From Cupriavidus sp. P-10 (GTDB taxonomy: Bacteria; Pseudomonadota; Gammaproteobacteria; Burkholderiales; Burkholderiaceae): a stretch of DNA of 64,000 nt. The position numbers and the translations under genes are program-made. The notes under the pieces were generated by a model. It made no database searches. It was not told where the DNA came from and saw nothing but the letters and a program-made list of their open reading frames with translations. The stretch is from positions 2,046,001-2,110,000 of the forward strand of contig NZ_AP025170.1 of the NCBI RefSeq assembly GCF_003402535.2, read 5' to 3'. How positions within the stretch are numbered: the stretch's first letter is position 1; each line of letters starts with the position of its first letter. Positions 16,179 through 25,673 of this stretch are shown piece by piece.

Positions 16179-18155
16179 ATGCTAGGAAAACTCAACCTCG
16201 AAGCCATCCCCTACCACGAGCCGATCATCATGGTGACGCTGGCCGTGGTGCTGGTGCTGGGCGCCGCGCTGCTCGCCGCCATCACCAGATACGGCAAGTG
16301 GAAATACCTGTGGACCGAATGGATCTGCTCGGTCGACCACAAGAAGGTCGGCGTGATGTACATCATCCTGGCCCTGGTCATGCTGCTGCGCGGCTTCGCC
16401 GATGCGATCCTGATGCGCACGCAGCAAGCCGTCGCCTATGGCGATGCCGCCGGCTACCTGCCGCCGCACCACTACGACCAGATCTTCACCGCCCACGGCG
16501 TGATCATGATCTTCTACGTGGCCACGCCGCTGGTGGTGGGGCTGATGAACGTGATCGTGCCGCTGCAGATCGGCGCGCGCGACGTGGCCTTCCCGTTCGT
16601 CAATTCGCTGAGCTTCTGGCTGTCGGCCATGGGCGCGGTGCTGGTGATGCTGTCGATGTTCGTCGGCGACTTCGCCGCGACCGGCTGGGTCGCGTATCCG
16701 CCGTTGTCCGAACTCGGCTACAGCCCGACCGTCGGCGTGGATTACTACATCTGGTCATTGCAGATATCCGGGCTCGGCACCACGCTGACCGGCATCAACT
16801 TCATCGTCACGATCCTGCGCATGCGCGCACCGGGCCTGACCCTGATGAAGATGCCGGTGTTCACCTGGACCGCGCTGATCACCAACATCCTGATCGTCGC
16901 CATCTTCCCGGTCCTGACCGCCACGCTGGCCCTGCTCACCGCCGACCGCTACCTCGGCATGCACTTCTTCACCAACGAGCTGGGCGGCAACGCCATGATG
17001 TACGTGAACCTGATCTGGATCTGGGGGCACCCCGAGGTCTATGTGCTGATCCTGCCCGCGTTCGGCGCGTTCTCGGAAATCATCGCCACGTTCTCGCGCA
17101 AGCCCCTGTTCGGCTACAAGTCGATGGTCTATGCCACCTCGTCGATCGGCGTGCTGTCGTTCTTCGTCTGGCTGCACCACTTCTTCACCATGGGCTCGGG
17201 CGCCAACGTCAATGCCTTCTTCGGCATCATGACGTCGATCATCTCGATCCCCACCGGCGTGAAGCTGTTCAACTGGCTGTTCACCATGTACCGGGGGCGG
17301 ATCCGCTTCCATACCTCGACCATGTGGACCATCGGCTTCATGGTGACGTTCGCGGTCGGCGGCATGACCGGCGTGCTGCTGGCGGTGCCGGGCGCCGACT
17401 TCGTGCTGCACAACAGCCTGTTCCTGGTTGCCCACTTCCATAACGTGATCATCGGCGGCGTGCTGTTCGGCTGCCTGGCGGCAATCAGCTTCTGGTTCCC
17501 GAAGGTGTTCGGCTTCAAGCTCGACGAGTTCTGGGGCAAGGTGTCGTTCTGGTGCTGGCTGACCGGCTTCTTCCTGGCCTTCATGCCGCTCTACGTGCTG
17601 GGCTTCAAGGGCATGACCCGCCGGATGAACCACTACGCCAATGTCGACTGGCATCCCTACCTGGTGGTGGCGATGATCGGCGCCTTCGTCATCGGCGCCG
17701 GCATCCTGGCCATGATCGTGCAACTGGCCGTCAGCATCCGCGACCGCAAGCAGAACCAGGACCTGACCGGCGACCCGTGGGACGGCCGCAGCCTGGAATG
17801 GTCGACGGCATCGCCGGCGCCGTTCTACAACTTCGCCAGGGTGCCGCACATCACCTCGCTGGAACAGCACTGGAACGACAAGGAAGCCGGACGGGCATGG
17901 CGCCAGCCGGCCCACTACGAGGACATCCACATGCCACGTCCCACCGCGGCCGGCTTCCTCGTGTCCGTGTTCGGGCTGGTGTCCTGCTTCGCGCTGGTCT
18001 GGCACATGTGGCTGGTCGCCGTCGCGGGGCTGGTCGGGGCGATCGCAACCTTCGTGCTGCGCAGCTACGACCGCAACGTGGACTACTACGTCCCGGCCGC
18101 CGAAGTCGAGCGCATCGAGCGCGCCCGCTACGCCCAACTGCAGCAAGCTGCCTGA
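16179..18155 (+). CDS. cyoB: Cytochrome bo3 ubiquinol oxidase subunit I
   Basis: The 658-residue catalytic subunit has about 14-15 membrane helices. It carries the haem b ligand histidine in [11 protein letters not shown], the CuB/Tyr block [33 protein letters not shown] and the haem ligands in [13 protein letters not shown]. The K and D channel region [20 protein letters not shown] is intact, so proton pumping is expected. The length equals that of E. coli CyoB. It starts 1 bp after the cyoA stop and is followed by cyoC after 2 bp. Confidence 0.97.
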   Translation: MLGKLNLEAIPYHEPIIMVTLAVVLVLGAALLAAITRYGKWKYLWTEWICSVDHKKVGVMYIILALVMLLRGFADAILMRTQQAVAYGDAAGYLPPHHYDQIFTAHGVIMIFYVATPLVVGLMNVIVPLQIGARDVAFPFVNSLSFWLSAMGAVLVMLSMFVGDFAATGWVAYPPLSELGYSPTVGVDYYIWSLQISGLGTTLTGINFIVTILRMRAPGLTLMKMPVFTWTALITNILIVAIFPVLTATLALLTADRYLGMHFFTNELGGNAMMYVNLIWIWGHPEVYVLILPAFGAFSEIIATFSRKPLFGYKSMVYATSSIGVLSFFVWLHHFFTMGSGANVNAFFGIMTSIISIPTGVKLFNWLFTMYRGRIRFHTSTMWTIGFMVTFAVGGMTGVLLAVPGADFVLHNSLFLVAHFHNVIIGGVLFGCLAAISFWFPKVFGFKLDEFWGKVSFWCWLTGFFLAFMPLYVLGFKGMTRRMNHYANVDWHPYLVVAMIGAFVIGAGILAMIVQLAVSIRDRKQNQDLTGDPWDGRSLEWSTASPAPFYNFARVPHITSLEQHWNDKEAGRAWRQPAHYEDIHMPRPTAAGFLVSVFGLVSCFALVWHMWLVAVAGLVGAIATFVLRSYDRNVDYYVPAAEVERIERARYAQLQQAA

Positions 18156-18157
18156 CC

Positions 18158-18814
18158 ATGAACCCGACGCTATCCCCTACCCTGCACCACCCGGGCAACG
18201 ACGCCGCACACGCGGCGGCACATACTGCGGCACACGCCGCCGACCACGGCCATCACGAAACCGGCGCGCATACCACGCTCGGCTTCTGGCTCTACCTGAT
18301 GAGCGACTGCCTGATCTTCGCGGTGCTGTTCGCCACCTTTGGCGTCCTGTCCGGCAATACCGCGGGCGGGCCTGGCGGGCGGCAACTGTTCGAGCTGCCG
18401 TTCGTGTTCGCCGAGACCATGGTGCTGCTGCTCAGCAGCTACACCTTCGGCCTGGCCATGCTGCGGCAGGACGCGAATGCCGCGCCGCGCATGATCCGCT
18501 GGCTCGCGGCCACCTTCGTGCTGGGCGCGGTGTTTGTCGCCATGGAGGTCTACGAGTTCGCCCACCTGCTGCACCAGGGCGCCGGCCCGGGCGTAAGCGC
18601 CTACCTGTCGGCCTTCTTCACGCTGGTCGGCACCCACGGCCTGCACGTCACCGCGGGCCTGTGCTGGCTGGCGGTGATGATCCACCAGATCCGGCGTTTC
18701 GGCCTCGATGACATCGTGCGCCGCCGGCTGGCGTGCCTGAGCCTGTTCTGGCACTTCCTGGACCTGGTCTGGATCTGCGTCTTCACCTTCGTCTACCTGC
18801 GGGAGTTCGCATGA
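18158..18814 (+). CDS. cyoC: Cytochrome bo3 ubiquinol oxidase subunit III
   Basis: The 218-residue integral membrane protein has five predicted helices typical of quinol oxidase subunit III. The cytoplasmic N-terminus is unusually rich in histidine and alanine (about residues 10-40, with repeated AAH and HH), a low-complexity tail. LGFWLYLMSDCLIFAVLFAT starts the first helix, and VGTHGLHVTAGLCWL is the conserved helix. The longer open frame upstream of 18158 is antiphase to cyoB and not used. Its stop overlaps the cyoD start by 4 bp (ATGA). Confidence 0.95.
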   Translation: MNPTLSPTLHHPGNDAAHAAAHTAAHAADHGHHETGAHTTLGFWLYLMSDCLIFAVLFATFGVLSGNTAGGPGGRQLFELPFVFAETMVLLLSSYTFGLAMLRQDANAAPRMIRWLAATFVLGAVFVAMEVYEFAHLLHQGAGPGVSAYLSAFFTLVGTHGLHVTAGLCWLAVMIHQIRRFGLDDIVRRRLACLSLFWHFLDLVWICVFTFVYLREFA

Positions 18815-19188
18815 AGCCGTCCCATCTTCATTCCGTCCATCCGGGCGAGCACGCCGCCCACGGCAGCGTGCGCAGCTACACCATCGGCCTGCTGCTGTCG
18901 GTCGCGCTTACCGTGGCATCGTTTGCCGCGGTCATGACCGGCGCGTTGCCAAGCCACGCCGCGATCGCGCTGGTCGTGGGCCTCTGCGTTGCGCAGCTGC
19001 TGGTGCAGCTGGTGTATTTCCTGCACCTGGGCACCGGTCCCGGCCAGCGCGGCAATACCGCCATCTTCGCCTGCACCGGCTTCCTGATCGTCATCGTCGT
19101 CGCCGGCTCGTTGTGGGTGATGCACAACGCCGACCTCAACATGATGCCGACCGACATGTCCATCGAACGGGCACGGGCAAAAGACTAG
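18811..19188 (+). CDS. cyoD: Cytochrome bo3 ubiquinol oxidase subunit IV
   Basis: The 125-residue protein has three membrane helices (about 22-42, 51-71 and 82-103). LVQLVYFLHLGTGPGQRGNT is the conserved block of CyoD. It overlaps cyoC by ATGA, showing translational coupling. There is no cyoE (haem O synthase) after it, so haem O must come from a gene elsewhere. Instead, a siroheme reductase gene begins 26 bp downstream, apparently in the same transcript. Confidence 0.95.
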   Translation: MKPSHLHSVHPGEHAAHGSVRSYTIGLLLSVALTVASFAAVMTGALPSHAAIALVVGLCVAQLLVQLVYFLHLGTGPGQRGNTAIFACTGFLIVIVVAGSLWVMHNADLNMMPTDMSIERARAKD

Positions 19189-19214
19189 CGCGCGGGCGCG
19201 AGGAGACCTTCACC

Positions 19215-20960
19215 ATGTATGTCTATGACGAGATCGACCAGAGGCTGGTCGACGAACGGGTCGTGCAGTTCACCGGCCAGACCCGCCGCTTCCTGGACGG
19301 CGAGCTCGACGAGGAAGAGTTCCGCGTGCTGCGGCTGCAGAACGGCCTGTATATCCAGCGCCATGCGCCGATGCTGCGCGTGGCCATCCCCTACGGCATG
19401 CTGGCGTCGCGGCAGCTGCGCAAGCTGGCGGAGATCGCGCGCCGCTGGGACCGCGGCTACGGGCACTTCAGCACGCGGCAGAACCTGCAGTTCAACTGGC
19501 CGCGACTGGAAGACGCCCCTGCCATCCTCGCGGAACTCGCCACCGTGCAGATGCACGCCATCCAGACCAGCGGCAACTGCATCCGCAATACCACCACCGA
19601 CCACTTTGCCGGCATCGCGCCCGACGAACTGGTGAACCCGCTGGTGTGGTGCGAGATCGTGCGGCAATGGTCGATGCTGCATCCCGAGTTCGCCTACCTG
19701 CCGCGCAAGTTCAAGATCGCGATCAGCGGCGCCACCACCGACCGGGCCGCGGTCGGCGTCCACGATATCGGGCTGCAGGCGGTCGAGGAAGACGGCCAGG
19801 TCGGCTTTCGCGTGTGGGTCGGCGGCGGCATGGGGCGCACGCCCATGGTCGGAAAGCTGATCAATCCCTTCGTGGCCTGGCAGGACCTGCTGACCTACCT
19901 GCAGGCCACGCTGCGCGTCTACAACCTGCATGGCAGGCGCGACAACAAGTACAAGGCGCGCATCAAGATCCTGGTGAAGGACCTCACGCCGGAGGTCTTC
20001 CGCGAACAGGTCGCGGAGCAGTGGCAGCGCATCCGGGGTGGCCCGGATACCGTCACCGAAGACTTTGTCGCGTCGGTGGCGGCGCGCTTCACGGTGCCGC
20101 CTTATGACCCCGCCGCGGCGCAGGATGCCGATGAAAGCGCCGATGAAAGCGCCGAACTCGCCCGCACCGACCGCGCGTTCCGGCTCTGGCTGCGCAGCAA
20201 CGTTCATTCGCACCGCGTTCCGGGCTACGCCGCGGTGACCGCATCGCTCAAGGCAACCGGCCCCGCGCCGGGCGACATTACCGCCGACCAGATGGAGCTG
20301 ATGGCCGACCTCGCCGAACGCCACGGCTTTGGCGAGCTGCGCGTCTCGCACGAGCAGAACCTGATCCTGGCCGACGTGCGGCGCAGCAGCCTGCCCGCGC
20401 TGTGGCGCGCGCTGGATGCGGCGGGCCTCGCCACGCCCAACGTCGGCAGGATCACCAACATCATCGCCTGCCCCGGCGGCGACTTCTGCTCGCTCGCCAA
20501 CGCGGTATCGATTCCGCTGGCGCAGGCGATCCAGGAACGGTTCGAAGACCTCGACCACGTGCACGACATCGGCGAGCTAGACCTGAACATCTCGGGCTGC
20601 ATCAACTCGTGCGGGCACCACCATGTCGGCCATATCGGCATCCTCGGCGTCGACAAGGCCGGAGAAGCCTGGTACCAGGTCACCATCGGCGGGCGCCAGA
20701 ACGGCGCGGACAGCCGGGACGGCCACGCCGGCGGCGGCGCGGCGATCGGCCGCATCATCGGCCCGTCGTTCGCGCAGGAGCAGGTTCCGGACGTGGTCGA
20801 GCGGCTGATCGGCACCTACCTCGCGCACCGCGACAGCGACGCCGAGCGCTTCGTCGACGTGGTCGCGCGGATCGGGCTAGAACCGTTCCAGGCGGCCGTG
20901 TACCCGGACGGAAACAAGCGCAGCGCGGTGAACCGTCAGCCATCCATTGATGCACGTTGA
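19215..20960 (+). CDS. cysI: Siroheme/4Fe-4S sulfite (or nitrite) reductase hemoprotein
   Basis: The 581-residue protein has the duplicated ferredoxin-like and sulfite reductase halves of the CysI/NirA family. Substrate-binding basic residues are visible in GHFSTRQNLQFNWPR and NCIRNTTTDHFAG. The cofactor cysteines are CPGGDFC and, about 40 residues on, CINSC, the Cx5C...Cx3C pattern that holds the 4Fe-4S cluster and siroheme. It would carry out six-electron reduction of sulfite to sulfide or nitrite to ammonia in the cytoplasm. AGGAG lies 9 bp before the ATG. No flavoprotein CysJ or cysDNH genes are adjacent, so the electron donor is unknown. It directly follows cyoABCD. Confidence 0.88.
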   Translation: MYVYDEIDQRLVDERVVQFTGQTRRFLDGELDEEEFRVLRLQNGLYIQRHAPMLRVAIPYGMLASRQLRKLAEIARRWDRGYGHFSTRQNLQFNWPRLEDAPAILAELATVQMHAIQTSGNCIRNTTTDHFAGIAPDELVNPLVWCEIVRQWSMLHPEFAYLPRKFKIAISGATTDRAAVGVHDIGLQAVEEDGQVGFRVWVGGGMGRTPMVGKLINPFVAWQDLLTYLQATLRVYNLHGRRDNKYKARIKILVKDLTPEVFREQVAEQWQRIRGGPDTVTEDFVASVAARFTVPPYDPAAAQDADESADESAELARTDRAFRLWLRSNVHSHRVPGYAAVTASLKATGPAPGDITADQMELMADLAERHGFGELRVSHEQNLILADVRRSSLPALWRALDAAGLATPNVGRITNIIACPGGDFCSLANAVSIPLAQAIQERFEDLDHVHDIGELDLNISGCINSCGHHHVGHIGILGVDKAGEAWYQVTIGGRQNGADSRDGHAGGGAAIGRIIGPSFAQEQVPDVVERLIGTYLAHRDSDAERFVDVVARIGLEPFQAAVYPDGNKRSAVNRQPSIDAR

Positions 20961-21010
20961 TCCACGTTGATTCACGCAGATCCACGCACATCCACGCAGA
21001 TCCACGATTA
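20951..21010. repeat. Six tandem copies of a 10-bp repeat
   Basis: Six consecutive decamers with consensus TCCACGCAGA run from 20951 to 21010 (the variants are TGCACGTTGA, TCCACGTTGA, TTCACGCAGA, TCCACGCACA, TCCACGCAGA and TCCACGATTA). The first copy contains the stop codon of the siroheme reductase gene, and the last ends 9 bp before the next start. The period is about one helical turn. I know no family for it. Confidence 0.85.
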
Positions 21011-21019
21011 GGACGCCCG

Positions 21020-21253
21020 ATGTACGCCCTGTCCTGCGCCAGCCCTGACGACCTGTGGTCCGCGATTGCCGGCCTCTCCGCCGAGCAACTGCATACGATC
21101 ATCGATATCGCAAGTGCCTCGCCTGAACCGACGACCGACCTCGATGCCTTCAGGCGCCGCATTGTCGGGATGTTCGGCAACGTCGCAGGCTTTGCATCGG
21201 CGCCACCGCCGGAGTCGATCCTGCGTCAGCTGTGGGAACGGTATCGGGCCTGA
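21020..21253 (+). CDS. Small hypothetical protein downstream of the siroheme reductase
   Basis: The 77-residue protein starts at ATG 21020 (MYALSCASPDDLWSAIAGLS). The frame extends upstream to 20957, but that part translates the decamer repeat and is unlikely to be used. It has no signal peptide or membrane helix and looks helical (LSAEQLHTIIDIASASPEPT, then ESILRQLWERYRA). I recognise no family. Position suggests it is the last gene of the cyo-reductase transcript. The hairpin downstream has its U-tract on the other strand. Confidence 0.5.
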   Translation: MYALSCASPDDLWSAIAGLSAEQLHTIIDIASASPEPTTDLDAFRRRIVGMFGNVAGFASAPPPESILRQLWERYRA

Positions 21254-21265
21254 AAGGAAAAAAAA

Positions 21266-21290
21266 ACCGCGCATCGTGACGATGCGCGGT
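21266..21290 (-). terminator. Intrinsic terminator of the tct/aldolase operon
   Basis: An 11-bp perfect stem (ACCGCGCATCG and its complement) with a TGA loop lies between the converging transcripts. Read on the minus strand it is followed by a run of nine or ten T, so it ends the operon whose last gene, tctA, stops at 21329. It may also slow the plus-strand transcript. Confidence 0.85.
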
Positions 21291-21328
21291 CTGCTGCAAC
21301 AGCACCGATGCTCACGGCGTGCCGAATG

Positions 21329-22831
21329 TCAGGCGATTCCCTTGGCCCGTGCCCTGGTACGCAGGTCGCTCACCAGCGGCCACACCAGCACGAAAACCGC
21401 CAGGCCCATGATCGTGCCGACCAGCCCGTTCGACCAGAACACATCCAGTTCGCCGGACGACACCAGCATGGTCTGCCGGAAGGCGTCTTCCGCGCGGTCG
21501 CCCAGCACCAGCGCCAGCACCATCGGCGCCAGCGGATAGTCCAGCTTCTTCAGCACGTAGCCGATCACGCCAAAGATCAGCATCAGCCAGACATCGAACA
21601 GCGCACCGTTCACCGTGTAGGCGCCGATCGCGCAGATCACCAGGATCAGCGGCGCGATGATCGAGAACGGGATGCGCAGGATCGCGGCAAAGAGCGGCAC
21701 GGTCGACAGCACCACGATCAGGCCGACGATATTGCCCAGGTACATGCTGGCGATCAGCCCCCAGACGAACGGCCCCTGCTCGGCGAACAGCAGCGGTCCC
21801 GGCTGCAGGCCCCAGATCATCAGGCCGCCCAGCAGCACCGCGGCGGTCGCCGAACCCGGGATGCCTAGCGCCAGCATCGGCAGCAGCGCGCTGGTGCCGG
21901 CGGCGTGCGCGGCGGTTTCCGGAGCCACCACGCCTTCGACATTGCCCTTGCCGAACGAGTCCGGATCCTTGGCCATGCGCTTGGCGACACCGTAGCCCAT
22001 GAACGAGGCCGCGGTGGCGCCGCCCGGGGTGATGCCAAGCCAGCAGCCGATCACGGATGAACGGACTACGGTCATCCAGTAGCGCGGCAGCTCCGCCCAG
22101 GTCTTGAGGACCACCTTCAGGTCGATGCGCGCCTGCTTGCCGCGGAACGCCACGCCCTCCTCCATCGTCATCAGGATCTCGCTGATGCCGAACAGGCCGA
22201 TCACGGCGACCAGGAAGTCAAAGCCGCGCAGCAGCTCGTGCGAGCCGAAGGTCATGCGCAGCGTGCCCGAGACCGTATCCATGCCGACCGCCGCCAGGAT
22301 AAAGCCCAGGCACATCGCGATCAGGATCTTCGGCTTGGATTCCTTGCCCATGCCGACGAAACTGCAGAACGTCAGCAGGTACACCGCGAAGAACTCCGGC
22401 GGGCCGAAGCGCAGCGCGAACTTCGCCACCATCGGCGCCAGGAAGGTGATCAGCAGCACCCCGGCCAGCGCGCCCAGGCAGGAGCCGGTGAAGGCGGAGG
22501 TCAGCGCCTTGCCGGCCTCGCCCCGCTGGGCCATCGGATAGCCGTCGAAGGTCGTCGCCACCGACCACGCCTCGCCCGGGATGTTGAACAGGATCGACGT
22601 GATCGCGCCGCCGAACAAGGCTCCCCAGTAGATGCAGGACAGCATGATGATGGCGGATACCGGATCCATCGAAAACGTCAGCGGCAGCAGGATCGCCACG
22701 CCGTTCGGGCCGCCCAGGCCCGGCAGCACGCCGACCACGATACCCAGCAGGATGCCGGCGAACATCAGGCCGACGTTCTGCCAGGACAGGGCGACCGCGA
22801 AGCCGCCCATCAATGCGTTCATTTCTTCCAT
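21329..22831 (-). CDS. tctA: Tripartite tricarboxylate transporter, large membrane subunit
   Basis: The 500-residue integral membrane protein of the TctA family has about 11-12 helices. The family signature GVLPGLGGPNGVAILLPLTF lies near the N-terminus, and its inverted counterpart ITPGGATAASFMGYGVAKRM comes in the second half. It forms the secondary carboxylate transporter with TctB and the periplasmic TctC. I chose ATG 22831, with GAGGTGG just upstream; the frame continues further into the end of tctB. It is the last gene of the six-gene operon from 30126. The transported acid is unknown. Confidence 0.95.
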   Translation of the reverse strand: MEEMNALMGGFAVALSWQNVGLMFAGILLGIVVGVLPGLGGPNGVAILLPLTFSMDPVSAIIMLSCIYWGALFGGAITSILFNIPGEAWSVATTFDGYPMAQRGEAGKALTSAFTGSCLGALAGVLLITFLAPMVAKFALRFGPPEFFAVYLLTFCSFVGMGKESKPKILIAMCLGFILAAVGMDTVSGTLRMTFGSHELLRGFDFLVAVIGLFGISEILMTMEEGVAFRGKQARIDLKVVLKTWAELPRYWMTVVRSSVIGCWLGITPGGATAASFMGYGVAKRMAKDPDSFGKGNVEGVVAPETAAHAAGTSALLPMLALGIPGSATAAVLLGGLMIWGLQPGPLLFAEQGPFVWGLIASMYLGNIVGLIVVLSTVPLFAAILRIPFSIIAPLILVICAIGAYTVNGALFDVWLMLIFGVIGYVLKKLDYPLAPMVLALVLGDRAEDAFRQTMLVSSGELDVFWSNGLVGTIMGLAVFVLVWPLVSDLRTRARAKGIA

Positions 22832-22841
22832 TGCCACCTCC

Positions 22842-23348
22842 TCAATAGCCCAGCGCAGCTTCCAGCGGCCCCTTGGGCAGCGGCACACGGAACTGGATCT
22901 CGAAGATCCAGAAGAGCATCAGGTTGATGCCGACGCCAATCAGCATCGCCTTGGGCCAGCCCGACTTGCCGACCCACACCATGAAGCCGACGATAAAGAC
23001 CGTCGACGCCACGTAGATGCCCAGCACGCCGATCAGGCCGACATACACCGTCAGCGGCAGCACGATCACGCTGACCTGCCGCAGTTGCTGCCAGGTCGCA
23101 AAGACCGCCTTGCCGTCGCTGCGCAGCGCCTGCATTGCCACCAGCGCGGCGCAGGCCAGCACGATGATGCCGACGCGCATCGGGAAATAGCCAGCTTCGG
23201 GCCCGTCCGGCGCCCAGCCCGCGCCAATGCTGTAGTTGCTCCAGATCACGACGAGCGCGCCTGCCAGCAGGCATAGCGCGACCATCAGCTCCACTGTCTT
23301 GACCGAGAGCCCGGCGCCCGCCGGCTCTCCCCCGTGATGTGAATCCAT
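22842..23348 (-). CDS. tctB: Tripartite tricarboxylate transporter, small membrane subunit
   Basis: The 168-residue protein has four membrane helices in the TctB pattern (VKTVELMVALCLLAGALVVI; GPEAGYFPMRVGIIVLACAA; VIVLPLTVYVGLIGVLGIYV; and the last ending near IFEIQF). GPEAGYFP is the family motif. The frame is open far upstream, but that part is antiphase to tctC, so ATG 23348 is taken. It lies 10 bp before tctA and 74 bp after tctC. Confidence 0.92.
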   Translation of the reverse strand: MDSHHGGEPAGAGLSVKTVELMVALCLLAGALVVIWSNYSIGAGWAPDGPEAGYFPMRVGIIVLACAALVAMQALRSDGKAVFATWQQLRQVSVIVLPLTVYVGLIGVLGIYVASTVFIVGFMVWVGKSGWPKAMLIGVGINLMLFWIFEIQFRVPLPKGPLEAALGY

Positions 23349-23422
23349 GTCTGCCCCCAGATATCCTTCAGCCATCGGCCCCGGCGCATGCACCGGAGCC
23401 TCGCGAATGCGGCCCGCCTGCG

Positions 23423-24424
23423 TCAGCGCGCGGCGACGAAGCCGGCCTCCTTGATGATGTCGCGATGCGCGGCCTCGTCCTTCGCCAGGAAGTCGGTCAG
23501 CGCCCTGGCGGTCAGGAACTCGTTCTTGAGCGCGTTCTTTTCCAGGTATTCCTTCCACTCGGGCGTGGCCACGATCTTCTGCATCAGGTCGACGTAGTAC
23601 TTCTGCTGGTCGGGCGTGACGCCGCCGGGCAGCATGAAGACACGCAGCATCTGGTATTGCACGTCCAGGCCCTGCTCCTTGCAGGTCGGCACGTCGTTCC
23701 AGCTCTGGGCTTGCGTGACCCTGGCCTTGTAGCTCATACGCTCCGGCGCGAACACGCACAGCGCCTTGTGCTCGCCGGCGCGCCACTGGCCGATCGACTC
23801 GGAGGGATTGTTGACGTTGGCGTCGATATGCTGGCCCGACAGCTGCGTGGCCGCCTCGCCGCCGCCCTTGTACGGCACGTAGATAAACTTCGTGCCGGTC
23901 TTCTTCTGGACCAGCGAGGTGATGATCTGGTCTTCGCGCTTGGAACTGGTGCCGCCGATCTTGACCTTGCCGGCACTCGCTTTCGAGCCGTCGATAAACT
24001 CCGTCACCGACTTGTATGGCCCGGCGGCATTGGTCCACAGCACGAACTCGTCCTGGGCGATCATGGCCACCGGGGTCAGGTCGCGCCAGCTGAACGGCAG
24101 GTGGCTGACCATCGGCACGGTATAGAGCGCCGACGACGCGACCAGCAGCTTGTGCGGATTGCCCTGCGACGCCTTGGTGTCCATCAGCCCCTCGGCCCCG
24201 CTGGCGCCGGCCTTGTTCAGCACGATGACCGGCTGGCTCATCAGCTTGTGCCTGGCGATGATGCCCTGGATGGCGCGCGCCATCTGGTCCGACGCACCAC
24301 CGGCGCTGAACGGCACGACGATCTCGACCGGCTTTGCCGGCTCCCAGGCCCATGCATTGGCGCCGAGGCAGGCGGTGGCGCAGGCCACGGCCGTGAGGGT
24401 GCTCCTGACGATCTTGCGTTGCAT
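23423..24424 (-). CDS. tctC: TctC/Bug periplasmic binding protein of the TctABC transporter
   Basis: The 333-residue protein has a signal peptide (about 1-26, ending GANAWA) and the Bug start EPAKPVEIVVPFSAGGASD. Most of the binding fold is recognisable, including FIYVPYKGGGEAATQLSGQH. It is more distant from the other Bug proteins in the window: the loop is KAGASGAEG, and LDVQYQMLRVFMLPGGVTPD replaces the usual W.G..AP..TP segment, so ligand preference probably differs. It precedes tctB and tctA and follows the aldolase gene by 94 bp. It is likely the receptor for the substrate of the upstream enzymes. Confidence 0.92.
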   Translation of the reverse strand: MQRKIVRSTLTAVACATACLGANAWAWEPAKPVEIVVPFSAGGASDQMARAIQGIIARHKLMSQPVIVLNKAGASGAEGLMDTKASQGNPHKLLVASSALYTVPMVSHLPFSWRDLTPVAMIAQDEFVLWTNAAGPYKSVTEFIDGSKASAGKVKIGGTSSKREDQIITSLVQKKTGTKFIYVPYKGGGEAATQLSGQHIDANVNNPSESIGQWRAGEHKALCVFAPERMSYKARVTQAQSWNDVPTCKEQGLDVQYQMLRVFMLPGGVTPDQQKYYVDLMQKIVATPEWKEYLEKNALKNEFLTARALTDFLAKDEAAHRDIIKEAGFVAAR

Positions 24425-24518
24425 CTCTTGTCTCCTTTGGCTTTGGTATTCAGATCCGCCTTGATTGCGGCTTGTTTTGTTTATCCGCGCCGGCGATGCG
24501 CCGGCCGTCCTCCGCGCG

Positions 24519-25673
24519 TCATCGGCTCAGGCCGCGCGCTTCCACCTCCCATACATCGACGACGCGCTCGCCGCGGAAGCACACGAACTGCGCGTGCAAG
24601 TTCGCCGTGGGGTCGCAATGGCCCGGCACCAGCAGCAGCTTGTCGCCGAGCAGTTCCTGGCTGTCCGCGTTCAGCACTTCGAGCACGCCGTGTTCGTCGT
24701 TGGCCGCCACGTAGCGCAGCCAGCCGCTGCGGTCGCGGGACCACAGGTGCGGCAGGCCGGAATCGACCGCGACCGATTTCAGCCCGGCATCGCAGACCGC
24801 CACGCCCGGCCTTGCCGTGCTCATGACCGTGGCCGACAGGAACAGGCTGTGCCGCGGGTCAAACGCGCCGTGCCATTCGTTGGCGCCGTAGTGGCCGTCC
24901 AGGAACAGGTAGGTGCCCGGCTGGACTTCGGTATAGACACCGCTCTGGCAGTCGAACTCGGCCGTGCCGGTGCCACCGCCGGTGACGACCGGGCAGGCAA
25001 TGCCCCGCGCTTCCAGGTGGCGGACATAGCCGGCGGCGGCTTGCGCCGCGCGCTGCGCAGCCTGCCGGCGTTGCACCCAGACCGGGATGTGCTGCGCGCC
25101 GCCGTGGTAAGCCTGCAGGCCGCCAAAGCGCAACGACGGCGCTTCGCCGATGGCATCGGCCAGCCGGCTCAAGGCATCGTGGGTGTTGACGCCGCAGCGC
25201 CCGTGCCCCACGTCCACCTCCGGCAGCACGCTGATGCGCACGCCGCCCGCCTCGGCCGCGGCGCCAATCGCGCTGACCTGGCGCACGTCGTCCACGCACA
25301 GGCTCAGCGCCGTGTGCCGCGCCAGCTCCACCGCCATGGCAAGCTTGTCCGCGCCGACGATCTCGTTGCTGATGTGGATGCTTGCGATCCCCGCGGCGGC
25401 GAACGGATAGGCTTCGCTCAGCTTCTGGCAGCAGACGCCGTTCGCCCCGGCAGCGATCTGGCGCCGGGCGACGGCGACCGACTTGTGCGCCTTGGCGTGC
25501 GGCCTCAAGGCCACGCCACCCGCATCGGCAAGGGCCTGCATCTGCGCAAGGTTGTGGTCGAAGGCCTCCAGGTCGACCAGCAGCGCCGGCGAGCCCACGT
25601 CCTCCACGCGATCGCCGATCCTGGCCGCTGCCGGGGGCCGCAGCGGCAGGCTGCCGCGCCGCGCCTCAGCCAT
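24519..25673 (-). CDS. PLP-dependent D-threonine/3-hydroxyaspartate aldolase family enzyme
   Basis: The 384-residue protein is a fold-type III PLP enzyme (alanine racemase-like N-terminal domain). RPHAKAHKSV at about residues 60-70 carries the PLP lysine. The C-terminal VPGHCDPTANLH carries the divalent-metal His and Asp, as in D-threonine aldolase. NGVCCQKLSEAYPFAAAGI, NDEHGVLEV and VWEVEARG resemble beta-hydroxyaspartate aldolase (BhcC), which splits 3-hydroxyaspartate into glycine and glyoxylate. D-threonine or D-serine type activity is the alternative. The start overlaps the upstream oxidase gene by 8 bp, implying coupled translation. Confidence 0.8.
   Translation of the reverse strand: MAEARRGSLPLRPPAAARIGDRVEDVGSPALLVDLEAFDHNLAQMQALADAGGVALRPHAKAHKSVAVARRQIAAGANGVCCQKLSEAYPFAAAGIASIHISNEIVGADKLAMAVELARHTALSLCVDDVRQVSAIGAAAEAGGVRISVLPEVDVGHGRCGVNTHDALSRLADAIGEAPSLRFGGLQAYHGGAQHIPVWVQRRQAAQRAAQAAAGYVRHLEARGIACPVVTGGGTGTAEFDCQSGVYTEVQPGTYLFLDGHYGANEWHGAFDPRHSLFLSATVMSTARPGVAVCDAGLKSVAVDSGLPHLWSRDRSGWLRYVAANDEHGVLEVLNADSQELLGDKLLLVPGHCDPTANLHAQFVCFRGERVVDVWEVEARGLSR

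Noticed and set aside
18158..18280. His/Ala-rich N-terminus of cyoC considered as a metal-binding insertion
   Set aside because: Low-complexity tails of this kind occur in CyoC proteins; no defined motif.
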